In this document: positions 13,989 through 21,374 of the stretch, piece after piece
Layout: every line of letters begins with the position of its first letter
How positions within the stretch are numbered: position 1 is the stretch's first letter
Source of the DNA: Frondihabitans sp. 762G35
GTDB taxonomy: Bacteria > Actinomycetota > Actinomycetes > Actinomycetales > Microbacteriaceae
DNA: 64,000 nt
Direction: 5' to 3'
NCBI RefSeq assembly: GCF_002074055.1
Contig: NZ_CP014619.1
Coordinates: 558,001-622,000, forward strand
The notes under the pieces: generated by a model
What the model saw: the letters and a program-made list of their open reading frames with translations, nothing else
Database searches by the model: none
Told to the model about the DNA's origin: nothing
Program-made: the position numbers and the translations under genes

Positions 13989-14726
13989 GTGATCGACGTC
14001 ATCGAGCGGGGCTCCGCCGTCCCCATCTATCAGCAGCTGGAGGGCATCCTGCGCGCCCGCATCGCCAGCGGCGAATGGGCTCCGAGCCAGCGGATCCCCT
14101 CGGAGAACGAGCTCTACCGGATGTACGGGCTCAGCCGGATGACGGTGCGCGGCGTCCTCAACAAGCTGACGGCCGACGGGCTGCTCACCCGCGTCCCCGG
14201 CAAGGGCACCTACGTCGCCCCCGAGAAGCTGAGCGCTCTGTCACCGGCCTACCGGGGCATCCGCGAGCAGCTCGAGGTGCTCGGCCACGCCATCACCACC
14301 CGGCTGATCTCCCTCGACGAGATCCCCGCGCCGAAGGTCGTCCGGGAGAGCCTCGGGCTCGCAGGATCCGAGACGGTCTTCGCCCTCACCCGCCTCCGGT
14401 CGGTCGACGGCCAGCCGCTCAGCGTGCACCGCTCCTTCGTGCCCGCGCGCCTCGCGCCGACCCTCGCGGAGCTCGACGTGGTGGGGGAGCAGCTCTGCGT
14501 CGTCCTGGAGGACACCTTCGCCCTCGCCATGCACGACGTCGCCGAGACCCTCGAGGCGGTCTCGGCCGGCCGGACGGACGCCGAGCTCCTGGAGGTGGCG
14601 CCCGGGCAGCCCGTGCTCCAGCTGACCGACGTGATTTCTGACCGCGCCGGACTCGCGTTCGAGTACTCGACGATCGTGTTCCGCGGCGACCGGATGCGGC
14701 TGCGGTTCGACTACAGCCGCGACTGA
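13989..14726 (+). CDS. GntR-family (HutC/UTRA) transcriptional regulator
   Basis: This 245-residue regulator has an N-terminal winged helix: VPIYQQLEGILRARI, PSENELYRMYGLSRMTVRGVLNKL, then GKGTYV. Residues about 90-240 form a UTRA effector domain ending in AFEYSTIVFRGDRMRLRFDYS. UTRA domains bind small metabolites, often sugar phosphates. It is divergent from the ketose-kinase operon and is its likely repressor, released by a pathway intermediate. A GTG start with GGGAG ten bases upstream is chosen. Confidence 0.92.
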   Translation: MIDVIERGSAVPIYQQLEGILRARIASGEWAPSQRIPSENELYRMYGLSRMTVRGVLNKLTADGLLTRVPGKGTYVAPEKLSALSPAYRGIREQLEVLGHAITTRLISLDEIPAPKVVRESLGLAGSETVFALTRLRSVDGQPLSVHRSFVPARLAPTLAELDVVGEQLCVVLEDTFALAMHDVAETLEAVSAGRTDAELLEVAPGQPVLQLTDVISDRAGLAFEYSTIVFRGDRMRLRFDYSRD

Positions 14727-14825
14727 GGCGGGGCGGGGGGCTGTGACGCGGCCCGGGGGCCTGCGGCGCGGCGCGGGGGTACGTCCGGCCCGCCGCTGTC
14801 AGGGGTGCGGCGTACCGTTTCGGCC

Positions 14826-15164
14826 ATGAGCGACGAGACCCAGAACCCCGACACCACCGAGCAGCAGGCCACCGAGCAGCACGTGAGCGAGCAGCACACG
14901 ACCGAGCAGCACACCACCGAGCAGCCCGCGGCCAGCGACCCCACCCAGAAGGAGATGCTGGGTTCCCCGGTCGCCGAGGGCGAGACCGCCGAGAAAGACC
15001 CCTCCGAGTGGGTCACGGGCGACGAGCCCGCCACCGGCCCGCAGAAGAGCTACCTCGACACGCTCGCGCGCGAGGCCGGCGAGGAGATCCCCGCCGACAT
15101 CACCAAGGCCGAGGCCAGCGAGCACATCGACCGTCTGCAGCAGAAGACCGGTCGCGGCGCGTAG
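14826..15164 (+). CDS. DUF3072 family protein
   Basis: The ATG at 14826 gives 112 residues. The C-terminal half carries the DUF3072 block PQKSYLDTLAREAGEEIPADITKAEASEHIDRLQ, a compact helical module common in actinobacteria. The N-terminal half is a low-complexity acidic tail with repeated TEQH units, encoded by near-identical codons (14850-14925) and therefore prone to slippage. Function is unknown; DUF3072 resembles short helical modules found in DNA- or protein-interaction tails. A TACCGT about 14 bp upstream of the start could serve as a -10 element. Confidence 0.8.
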   Translation: MSDETQNPDTTEQQATEQHVSEQHTTEQHTTEQPAASDPTQKEMLGSPVAEGETAEKDPSEWVTGDEPATGPQKSYLDTLAREAGEEIPADITKAEASEHIDRLQQKTGRGA

Positions 15165-15297
15165 TCACCGTCGGCGCTCTCCGACTCGGACCGAGGTGAC
15201 CTGACGCAAGTCGATGTGCACCCCGCGCCCGGCGGCGAACCCTCTCGTGATGCGATTCATCGCTCCGGCGTCGAGTCCGTCTGGATGCTGGCTCTGC

Positions 15298-15759
15298 TCA
15301 GACGACGGCGTCACCCTCGGCGAGCGTCATGGCCCATTTCTGACCGGGCTGGGCCGTGATCGTGACCGTGAAGTTCGACTTGCCCGTGAGTTGGAACTGG
15401 TTGAGAGAATCGACGTCGTCGCAGTCCAGCGGATACGTGCCGATGGAGCCCATGTCGACGTCGATCCGCCCTGAGCCGTTGCAGGTCAGATAGACGTAGG
15501 CGAATTTGCGTGTGGCGGGGAACGGCCCCATCGCGATGGTGCCGCTCTGATTGTCGAGGGTCTTCAGCACGGTGGCCCCGGGCGACGGTGTCGCATGCAG
15601 GACGCTGCCGGAAGCCGCAGACGACGTGCTCGTTTCCGGACCGTTCGTCGAAGGACTCGTCGGGGCGGTGGTGTCCGGCGTCGACTGGGTGCACCCGCTC
15701 AGGGCGAGCGCGGCGACCAGCGCCGCGCTCGTCCCGAGAAGGCTTGCTCGGAGGATCAT
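15298..15759 (-). CDS. Lipoprotein partner of the secreted protein
   Basis: This 153-residue lipoprotein starts at the ATG at 15759, which overlaps the upstream gene's stop as ATGA. The signal MILRASLLGTSAALVAALALSGC ends in LSGC, a strong lipobox, and a Ser/Thr/Pro-rich linker of about 30 residues follows. The globular part, from about residue 55, contains two cysteines (LTCNG and LDCDD) likely to form a disulphide and is rich in beta-type hydrophobic alternation. I recognise no family. Tight coupling to the secreted protein suggests a joint extracytoplasmic function. Confidence 0.75.
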   Translation of the reverse strand: MILRASLLGTSAALVAALALSGCTQSTPDTTAPTSPSTNGPETSTSSAASGSVLHATPSPGATVLKTLDNQSGTIAMGPFPATRKFAYVYLTCNGSGRIDVDMGSIGTYPLDCDDVDSLNQFQLTGKSNFTVTITAQPGQKWAMTLAEGDAVV

Positions 15760-16295
15760 GACGTGGTGACGACCCATCCCACCGTGCTCGGGGCGGTCAG
15801 GGTGCCGGAGTCCACGACGGACCTCGTGCAGTTCCCGCTGTAGTGCACCTTGTTGATGTAGACCTTGTAGGCCGTGGTGCCGTACTGCGCGTACCGCGAC
15901 GAGTGCGCGGGAACCGTCGTCTTCGTCGCCACCGAGGTCGTCCATGTGACGGTCTTCGTGATACTGGCCGTGACGGACGCCTTGGCGGTGGCGATTCCCG
16001 CCGTGATGCCCCCTTCGATCGTTCCGCTGAGGCTGGCGCCGTACGAGCCGCTCTGCTGGACCGTGAACGTCGTCTCGACGGCGTTCGGGGTGTTGTTCGT
16101 CGTCGAGTATTTCGGCATCAGCGCCTTCCACGAGTGCGTCGACGATGACACCTCGTTGAAGTACTTGCTGGTGTCGCACGCTCCTCGGGGACTCATGAGC
16201 GACGGCACGGAAGCGGCGTTCGCGGCCACGGCTCCAGGGCCCATCGTGAGGCCCAGCGCCACGAGTCCGACGGTGAACAGACTTCTCTTCTTCAT
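15756..16295 (-). CDS. Secreted beta-rich protein of unknown function
   Basis: The product is 179 residues from the ATG at 16295, with GGGGGG six bases upstream. A Sec signal peptide (KKRSLF, then a hydrophobic core, cleaved near ANA-AS) is clear. The mature part has two cysteines and a long stretch (about residues 85-150) of alternating Ser/Thr/Val/Ala: SYGASLSGTIEGG, AKASVTASITKTVTW, VPAHSSRYAQYGTTAYKV. This pattern recalls the amphipathic strands of ETX/MTX2-type beta pore formers and a group of secreted Streptomyces proteins, but the resemblance is weak. It is the first gene of a two-gene operon. Confidence 0.75.
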   Translation of the reverse strand: MKKRSLFTVGLVALGLTMGPGAVAANAASVPSLMSPRGACDTSKYFNEVSSSTHSWKALMPKYSTTNNTPNAVETTFTVQQSGSYGASLSGTIEGGITAGIATAKASVTASITKTVTWTTSVATKTTVPAHSSRYAQYGTTAYKVYINKVHYSGNCTRSVVDSGTLTAPSTVGWVVTTS

Positions 16296-16438
16296 TTTCC
16301 CCCCAGTTGATATCGGCGGCACTACCCCAGCGCCGCACGATCAATCTAGTGAGGGTTCGCAGAAGGAATACACCCCCGAACGGGGGGGTCCGTCTCCTCT
16401 GGCGTTGCGGGACGCGCTCAGATCGGTTGCGTCCCGCC

Positions 16439-16453
16439 ATAGGCTTTCCCTAT
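16439..16453. promoter_or_regulatory. Candidate LysR-type operator upstream of the APC permease operon
   Basis: ATAG-N7-CTAT with a dyad fits the T-N11-A pattern of LysR-type regulators. It lies 82 bp before the permease start. The same ATAG-N7-CTAT spacing recurs at 21199-21213 upstream of the histidinol-dehydrogenase-like gene, the other side of the locus. Confidence 0.6.
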
Positions 16454-16534
16454 AGCGATCAGCCGAGGCTGCTGTCTTCCTGCCGGATGCGCTTGTCCCT
16501 ACCGTGGGCGTATTCCGAACAGCAAGGAGTGCAC

Positions 16535-18052
16535 ATGTCTCAGCGTGGACCGGAGAGCGGCGCCCTCAAGCGCGAACTCAAGGTGACCGATGCCGCCGCC
16601 TTCTCCGTGGGCCTCATCGGTCCCGTCGGTGTGATGGCTCTCCTGGGAGCAGGAGCCGCGGGCATCCTGGGCGGGGGCGCCACCTGGGCGTTCGTCTTCG
16701 CCCTGGTCGCCGTGGCGCTCGTCGCGTACGGCTTCGTCAAGCTGTCTCGCCACATCTCGCACACCGGCTCGGTCTACGCGACCGTCGGCCTGACGCTCGG
16801 CGCCCGCGCCGGGTTCATCGCCGGCTGGTGCCTCTTCTTCGCCTACGTCACCATCGGCGCCGGATCGGGCATCGAGATCGGGCTCTTCGTCAACCAGCTC
16901 TTCTCCGACCTGGGGCTCGCCTTCCAGCCGGACTGGATCTGGATCACGATCGTCGCGCTGGTCCTCGTGGTCATCCTCGGGAGGCGCGAGGTGCACGTCA
17001 TCACGCGCGTCCTCCTCTACGCGGAGCTGATCGGCGCGCTCTTCGTCACGATCCTCAACGTCGTCATCCTGGTCCGCGTCGGGACGGGGCACGCGCCCGG
17101 CCAGCAGACGATGAGCTGGAAGTTCCTGGCGCTCCCTGAGGGCACCGACGTCGGGGTCATCGCCGCCGCGGCCGTCTTCGGCTTCCTCGCGTTCGCGGGC
17201 TTCGAGGGAGCCGCGACGCTGGGCGAGGAGACCTCGAACCCCAAGCGCGACATCCCCCGCGCCCTCAAGATCGCCATCGCCGTGGTCGGCGCCTTCTATC
17301 TGCTGTCGATCGTCGCGCAGTCGATCGGCTACGGTCTCGATCCTGCCGGGGTCAAGGCCTTCGGTGCCTCGAGCGCGCCCTACGGCGATCTCGCCCGCGC
17401 CTTCGTCGGGCCGTGGCTCGCCGACGTGCTCACCCTCGCCGCCTGCATCAGCCTCTTCGCGATCTTCGTCGGCACGCTCTCCGGTGCGACCCGGGTGCTC
17501 TTCGCGCTGAGCCGCGACACGGGGCTCTCGAAGCCGCTCGCCCGCGTCTCGCGGCAGGGCAGCCCGACGAACGCCCTCTGGGTGGTGGCGGTCCTGGCCC
17601 TCGTGGTCATCGTCGTGCTGCGCCTCACCGGGGCGGCCGTGCTGGACGCCACCTTCTGGTCGCTGACCCTCGGCACGATCGCGCTTCTCGTCGCCTACGT
17701 CCTGGCCACCGTCGGGGCGATCCGGTTCCTCTTCTTCCGCGAGCGCACGGACACCCCGAAGTGGCAGATCGTCGTGCCGGTCGTGGCCCTCGCGCTCGTC
17801 CTCTACACGATCTACCGCAACGCGGTCGGCCTGGAGGCGCCCTACAGCTGGTTCCCCTACATGGTCGCCGGCTGGATCGTGATCGGCCTCGTCCTCTCCC
17901 TGCGCCGCGGGCTGACTGAGAGCGTGGCGCGGAACCTCAAGGCCTCGAACGCCGAGCCGGGTGCCGACGGCGATCCGAGCGCCGACGCTGCTCTCGGCCG
18001 GCGTCCCGCGGCCGCCGGGGTCGGCGACTCCGACGGCGCGGGCAACGCCTGA
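16535..18052 (+). CDS. APC-superfamily amino acid/amine permease
   Basis: This is a 505-residue integral membrane protein with about twelve hydrophobic segments. The ATG at 16535 has AAGGAG five bases upstream. The APC signature near TM1 is ELKVTDAAAFSVGLIGPVGVMALLGAG, and the FAGFEGAATLGEETSNPKRDIPRA block after TM6 is typical of amino acid/polyamine permeases. The C-terminal tail of about 40 residues is hydrophilic. It overlaps the nitrilase gene as TGATG, so it likely imports an amine, amino acid or amide that the next enzyme hydrolyses. Substrate is not known. Confidence 0.92.
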   Translation: MSQRGPESGALKRELKVTDAAAFSVGLIGPVGVMALLGAGAAGILGGGATWAFVFALVAVALVAYGFVKLSRHISHTGSVYATVGLTLGARAGFIAGWCLFFAYVTIGAGSGIEIGLFVNQLFSDLGLAFQPDWIWITIVALVLVVILGRREVHVITRVLLYAELIGALFVTILNVVILVRVGTGHAPGQQTMSWKFLALPEGTDVGVIAAAAVFGFLAFAGFEGAATLGEETSNPKRDIPRALKIAIAVVGAFYLLSIVAQSIGYGLDPAGVKAFGASSAPYGDLARAFVGPWLADVLTLAACISLFAIFVGTLSGATRVLFALSRDTGLSKPLARVSRQGSPTNALWVVAVLALVVIVVLRLTGAAVLDATFWSLTLGTIALLVAYVLATVGAIRFLFFRERTDTPKWQIVVPVVALALVLYTIYRNAVGLEAPYSWFPYMVAGWIVIGLVLSLRRGLTESVARNLKASNAEPGADGDPSADAALGRRPAAAGVGDSDGAGNA

Positions 18053-18888
18053 TGGTCCGCGTCGCCGCCGTCCAGCTCGCCCCGTCCGTCACCGAGCCGT
18101 CGACGAACCGCGCCCGTGCGGTGGCGGCCATCGAGGAGGCGCTGTCGGGCGGAGCCGACATCGTCGTGCTCCCCGAGCTGACGACGTCCGGCTACGTCTT
18201 CGAGACGGTCGACGAGGTGCGGGCCGTCGCGATCCGGCCGGACGACGAGCTGCTCGCGGAGTGGTCGCGCCTCGCCGCGACCCGACCGAGAGCCGTGATC
18301 GTCGGTGGGTTCGCGGAGCTCGGCGCCGACGGGGCGCTCTACAACTCCGCGGCGATCGTCGACGGCACCGGAGTCCGGGCCGTCTACCGCAAGGCCCACC
18401 TCTGGGACCGCGAGAAGCTCTTCTTCACGCCCGGATCCGAGGCGCCGCCCGTCGTCGAGACGGCGCACGGGCTCCTCGGCACGATGATCTGCTTCGACCT
18501 CGAGTTCCCGGAGTGGACGCGCATCGCGGCCCTGCTCGGCACCGAGATCCTGGCGGTGCCGACGAACTGGCCACACATGGAGCGCCCTGAGGGCGAGCGC
18601 GTCGCCGAGGTGCAGATCGGCCTCGCGACTGCCAGGATCAACCGCATGGCCATCGTCTGCGCGGACAGGACGGGCGTCGAGCGCGGCGTCGCCTGGAACG
18701 AGGGCACCAGCGTCATCTCGGCCGACGGCTGGCTTGTCGCGGAGGTGGGGGCCGGATCCGGGATCGCCTACGCCGACCTCGATCCCGCGCTCTCGCGGGA
18801 CAAGACCCTCTCCGACCTCTCGGACGCCTTCGGCGACCGGCGGACCGACCTCTACGAGCGTTTCACGCCGCACCCCGGGGCCCGATGA
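18052..18888 (+). CDS. Carbon-nitrogen hydrolase (nitrilase superfamily)
   Basis: The 278-residue enzyme has the full catalytic triad: E42 (LPELTTSGY), K114 (YRKAHLW) and C147 (MICFDLEFPEW). Family members hydrolyse amides, nitriles, carbamoyl groups or N-acyl bonds. The short length without added domains suits an aliphatic amidase or N-carbamoyl-amine hydrolase. Its start overlaps the permease stop and its own stop overlaps the LysR start (ATGA), so the three genes form one coupled operon. The imported compound is probably deaminated or decarbamoylated here. Confidence 0.92.
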   Translation: MVRVAAVQLAPSVTEPSTNRARAVAAIEEALSGGADIVVLPELTTSGYVFETVDEVRAVAIRPDDELLAEWSRLAATRPRAVIVGGFAELGADGALYNSAAIVDGTGVRAVYRKAHLWDREKLFFTPGSEAPPVVETAHGLLGTMICFDLEFPEWTRIAALLGTEILAVPTNWPHMERPEGERVAEVQIGLATARINRMAIVCADRTGVERGVAWNEGTSVISADGWLVAEVGAGSGIAYADLDPALSRDKTLSDLSDAFGDRRTDLYERFTPHPGAR

Positions 18889-19796
18889 CGCTGACGCTCG
18901 TCCAGCTCCGCGTCTTCCTGACCGCCGTCGAACTCGGGTCGTTCACGGCGGCCGCGTCGCGGCTCCACATGGCGCAGCCCTCCGTCTCGGAGTTCGTGCG
19001 CCGGATGGAGGACGGCTACGGGACCCAGCTGTTCGTGCGCGGCGGGCGCCGCCTCATCCTGACCTCGGCCGGCGAGGCCCTCGTGCCCCACGCTGAGCGC
19101 GCCGTCGCGGCGGCGGACGAGGCCGACCGCGCGCTACGCGCGGTGACGTCTCTGAGCGGCGGCCGAGCGTCGTTCGGCCTGCTGCGGAACGCCAAGTACT
19201 ACTCGCTGGAGGCGCTGCTCGCCCAGTTCCACGCGCGGCACCCCGACGTCCGGCTGCGCGTCGTCGGGCTCAACTCGGTCGAGGTCGCCTCCGCCGTGTC
19301 GTCCGGCGAGCTCGAGGCGGGCCTCGTGGTGCTGCCCATCGACGGGGAGGGGCTCCGGGTCACGCCGCTCCAGCGCGACGAGGTCGTGTACGTGAGCGCC
19401 GACCCCGAGCGCGCCTCGGAGCCCCTCACGATCGAGGAGCTCGCGCGCCGGCGCCTCGTGCTCTACGACGCCCACTACGGCTGGGCCGACCCGACCCGGA
19501 GGCAGATCGCTGAGCGGGCCCAGCTCGCCGGGGTGACCGTCGAGGCGGTGATCGAGGTGGAGCAGGTCGAGTCAGCGCTCGCCCTCGTGAGGGCCGGGAT
19601 GGCCGACACCTTCGTCTCGCGCGCCGTCGCCGACGGGGCCGCCTTCCCCGAGGGGCTCCACTCCGTCTCCTTCGCGGAGCCGCTCTACGACACGATCGCG
19701 CTCATCCAGAAGGAGAACGCGGTGCTCTCGCCCGCGACGACCGAGCTCATCCGGCTGGCGAGGATCCTGATCGCGGAGCGCCCCGCCGCCGGATGA
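18885..19796 (+). CDS. LysR-family transcriptional regulator
   Basis: This 303-residue regulator has the N-terminal HTH (LVQLRVFLTAVELGSFTAAASRL, then QPSVSEFVRRMEDGYG) and a PBP2-like effector domain. It is encoded last in the permease/nitrilase operon, which is unusual because LysR genes are normally divergent from their targets. It may therefore regulate its own operon and the convergent histidinol-dehydrogenase-like gene through the shared ATAG-N7-CTAT sites. The effector is probably the transported compound or its product. Confidence 0.92.
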   Translation: MTLTLVQLRVFLTAVELGSFTAAASRLHMAQPSVSEFVRRMEDGYGTQLFVRGGRRLILTSAGEALVPHAERAVAAADEADRALRAVTSLSGGRASFGLLRNAKYYSLEALLAQFHARHPDVRLRVVGLNSVEVASAVSSGELEAGLVVLPIDGEGLRVTPLQRDEVVYVSADPERASEPLTIEELARRRLVLYDAHYGWADPTRRQIAERAQLAGVTVEAVIEVEQVESALALVRAGMADTFVSRAVADGAAFPEGLHSVSFAEPLYDTIALIQKENAVLSPATTELIRLARILIAERPAAG

Positions 19797-19823
19797 GGCC
19801 CTGCCGCCGGATGAGGCCCGGCG

Positions 19824-21140
19824 TCACGCGTAGGTCGCCAGGCGCATCGTCGCGGTGGCCTGGTGGGCCGTCATGCCCTCGCTGGCCGAGATGACGTCGA
19901 CCGCGGAGGCGAGCTCCGGAGTCGCCTCCCGGGCGATGCGCTGGAAGGTCAGCGGCTTGAGATAGCGCGACACCGACAGCCCGGCGCTGTGCTTCGCGCC
20001 GCCCGCCGTCGGGAGCGTGTGGTTGGTGCCCGCCATGCCCTTGTCGGAGTAGGCGACGGTGCTCCACGGGCCGATGAAGAGCGAGCCGTAGTTAGTGAGG
20101 GTCGCCTGGTACCACTCGTCGTCGGCGGTCTGGATCTCGAGGTGCTCCGGGGCGAACTCGTCCATGACGAGAGCGGCGTCCTCCTTCGAGGAGACGAGGA
20201 CCACCGAGCCGAAGTCGTGCCAGGCCGGGCCGCAGATCTCCGCGGTCGACAGGGTGAGGAGCTGGCGCTCGACGGCCGCGATCACGTCCCGACCGAGGGC
20301 CTCCGACGTCGTGACGAGGGCGGCGGGGGAGTTCGGGCCGTGCTCGGCCTGACCGAGGAGGTCGGCGGCGACGATCTCGGGATCCGCGGTCCCGTCGGCG
20401 ATTACCGCGACCTCGCTGGGGCCCGCCAGGAGGTCGATGGCGACCGTCCCGAAGAGCTGGCGCTTGGCCTCCGCGACGAAGGCGTTCCCCGCCCCGACGA
20501 GCATGTCGACCGGATCCTGCCCGAGGAGGCCGAAGGCCATCCCGGCCAGCGCCTGGACGCCGCCGAGCACGAAGAGGTGGTCGATGCCCGAGAGCTGCGC
20601 CGCGTAGGCCACGGCGGGGTTGACGCCGCCGTCCGGCTGCGGGGGCGTGCAGCCGATCACGGTCGGGACGCCGGCCACCTTCGCCACGCCCACGGTCATG
20701 AACGCGCTCGCCGTGAGGGGGAAGCGGCCGGCGGGGAGGTAGGCGCCGACCGACGCGACCGGGACGTACTTCTGGCCCACCACGAGGCCGGGCACGATCT
20801 CCGCCTCGAAGTCGATGAGGTGCTCGCGCTGGAGGGCGGCGAAGCGCTTGGTGCGCGCCGAGCCGAGCTCGATCGCCTCGCGGAGGTCCGGAGCCACGTG
20901 GTCGCCGATCCGGGCGAGCTCGCCGGCGTCCAGCTCGAAGTCGTCGCGCGTGGAGCGGTCCAGGGCCTCGGCGTAGCGGCGGATCGCGTCGAGGCCGTTC
21001 TTCTCGATGTCCAGCAGCATCGCGCTGACCGTCTCGGCGACCCGGGGGTCGCGCTGCGCCTCGGGGGCATCGACTCCGGGAGCCTTGAGGTGGGTGAGGC
21101 GGTGGCCGTTCTGAGCGAGGAAGCGGGGACTCAATTTCAT
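19824..21140 (-). CDS. Histidinol dehydrogenase-family NAD-dependent oxidoreductase
   Basis: The start at 21140 gives 438 residues. HisD hallmarks are present: the zinc ligands Q264 and H267 in LLGQAEHGPNSPA, the catalytic region EFAPEHLEIQ with E332-H333, and GTNHTLPTAGGAKHS near residue 371. No other his genes are nearby and the locus is catabolic, so it is more likely a paralogue that oxidises another amino or hydroxy alcohol (for example the sulfopropanediol dehydrogenase HpsN type) than the biosynthetic enzyme. It is transcribed toward the LysR gene and has an ATAG-N7-CTAT site 59 bp upstream. Confidence 0.88.
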   Translation of the reverse strand: MKLSPRFLAQNGHRLTHLKAPGVDAPEAQRDPRVAETVSAMLLDIEKNGLDAIRRYAEALDRSTRDDFELDAGELARIGDHVAPDLREAIELGSARTKRFAALQREHLIDFEAEIVPGLVVGQKYVPVASVGAYLPAGRFPLTASAFMTVGVAKVAGVPTVIGCTPPQPDGGVNPAVAYAAQLSGIDHLFVLGGVQALAGMAFGLLGQDPVDMLVGAGNAFVAEAKRQLFGTVAIDLLAGPSEVAVIADGTADPEIVAADLLGQAEHGPNSPAALVTTSEALGRDVIAAVERQLLTLSTAEICGPAWHDFGSVVLVSSKEDAALVMDEFAPEHLEIQTADDEWYQATLTNYGSLFIGPWSTVAYSDKGMAGTNHTLPTAGGAKHSAGLSVSRYLKPLTFQRIAREATPELASAVDVISASEGMTAHQATATMRLATYA

Positions 21141-21198
21141 GCCTCGAGCCTGAGGCCGACCGTGCTCCAGGTCCAGAGGGCTTTCCGCTCGGCGAGCC

Positions 21199-21213
21199 AT
21201 AGGGTCGGGCTAT
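21199..21213. promoter_or_regulatory. Second copy of the ATAG-N7-CTAT candidate operator
   Basis: This is a 15-bp dyad with the same arms and spacing as the site at 16439. It lies in the 234-bp divergent region between the HisD-like and glycosyltransferase genes, close to the HisD-like start. Flanking C/G extend the dyad to CATAG/CTATG here. Confidence 0.55.
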
Positions 21214-21374
21214 GGGCGCCGCGCGGCACCCCCAGAACGGGGGGCTCCCGAACGATTTCGACCGGAAGCTCTTGTCCCCCTAAATGCGGACCTCGTATGC
21301 TCGCAGAGGTTCGACCGCCCGAATGGTCGGACCGCGGGTCGCGTCACCCGAATGCGCGACCAGGTCGAGGAACC

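Noticed and set aside
19824-21140. Biosynthetic hisD
   Set aside because: No other histidine genes are adjacent and the neighbours are catabolic, so a paralogue is more likely, though the enzyme class stands.
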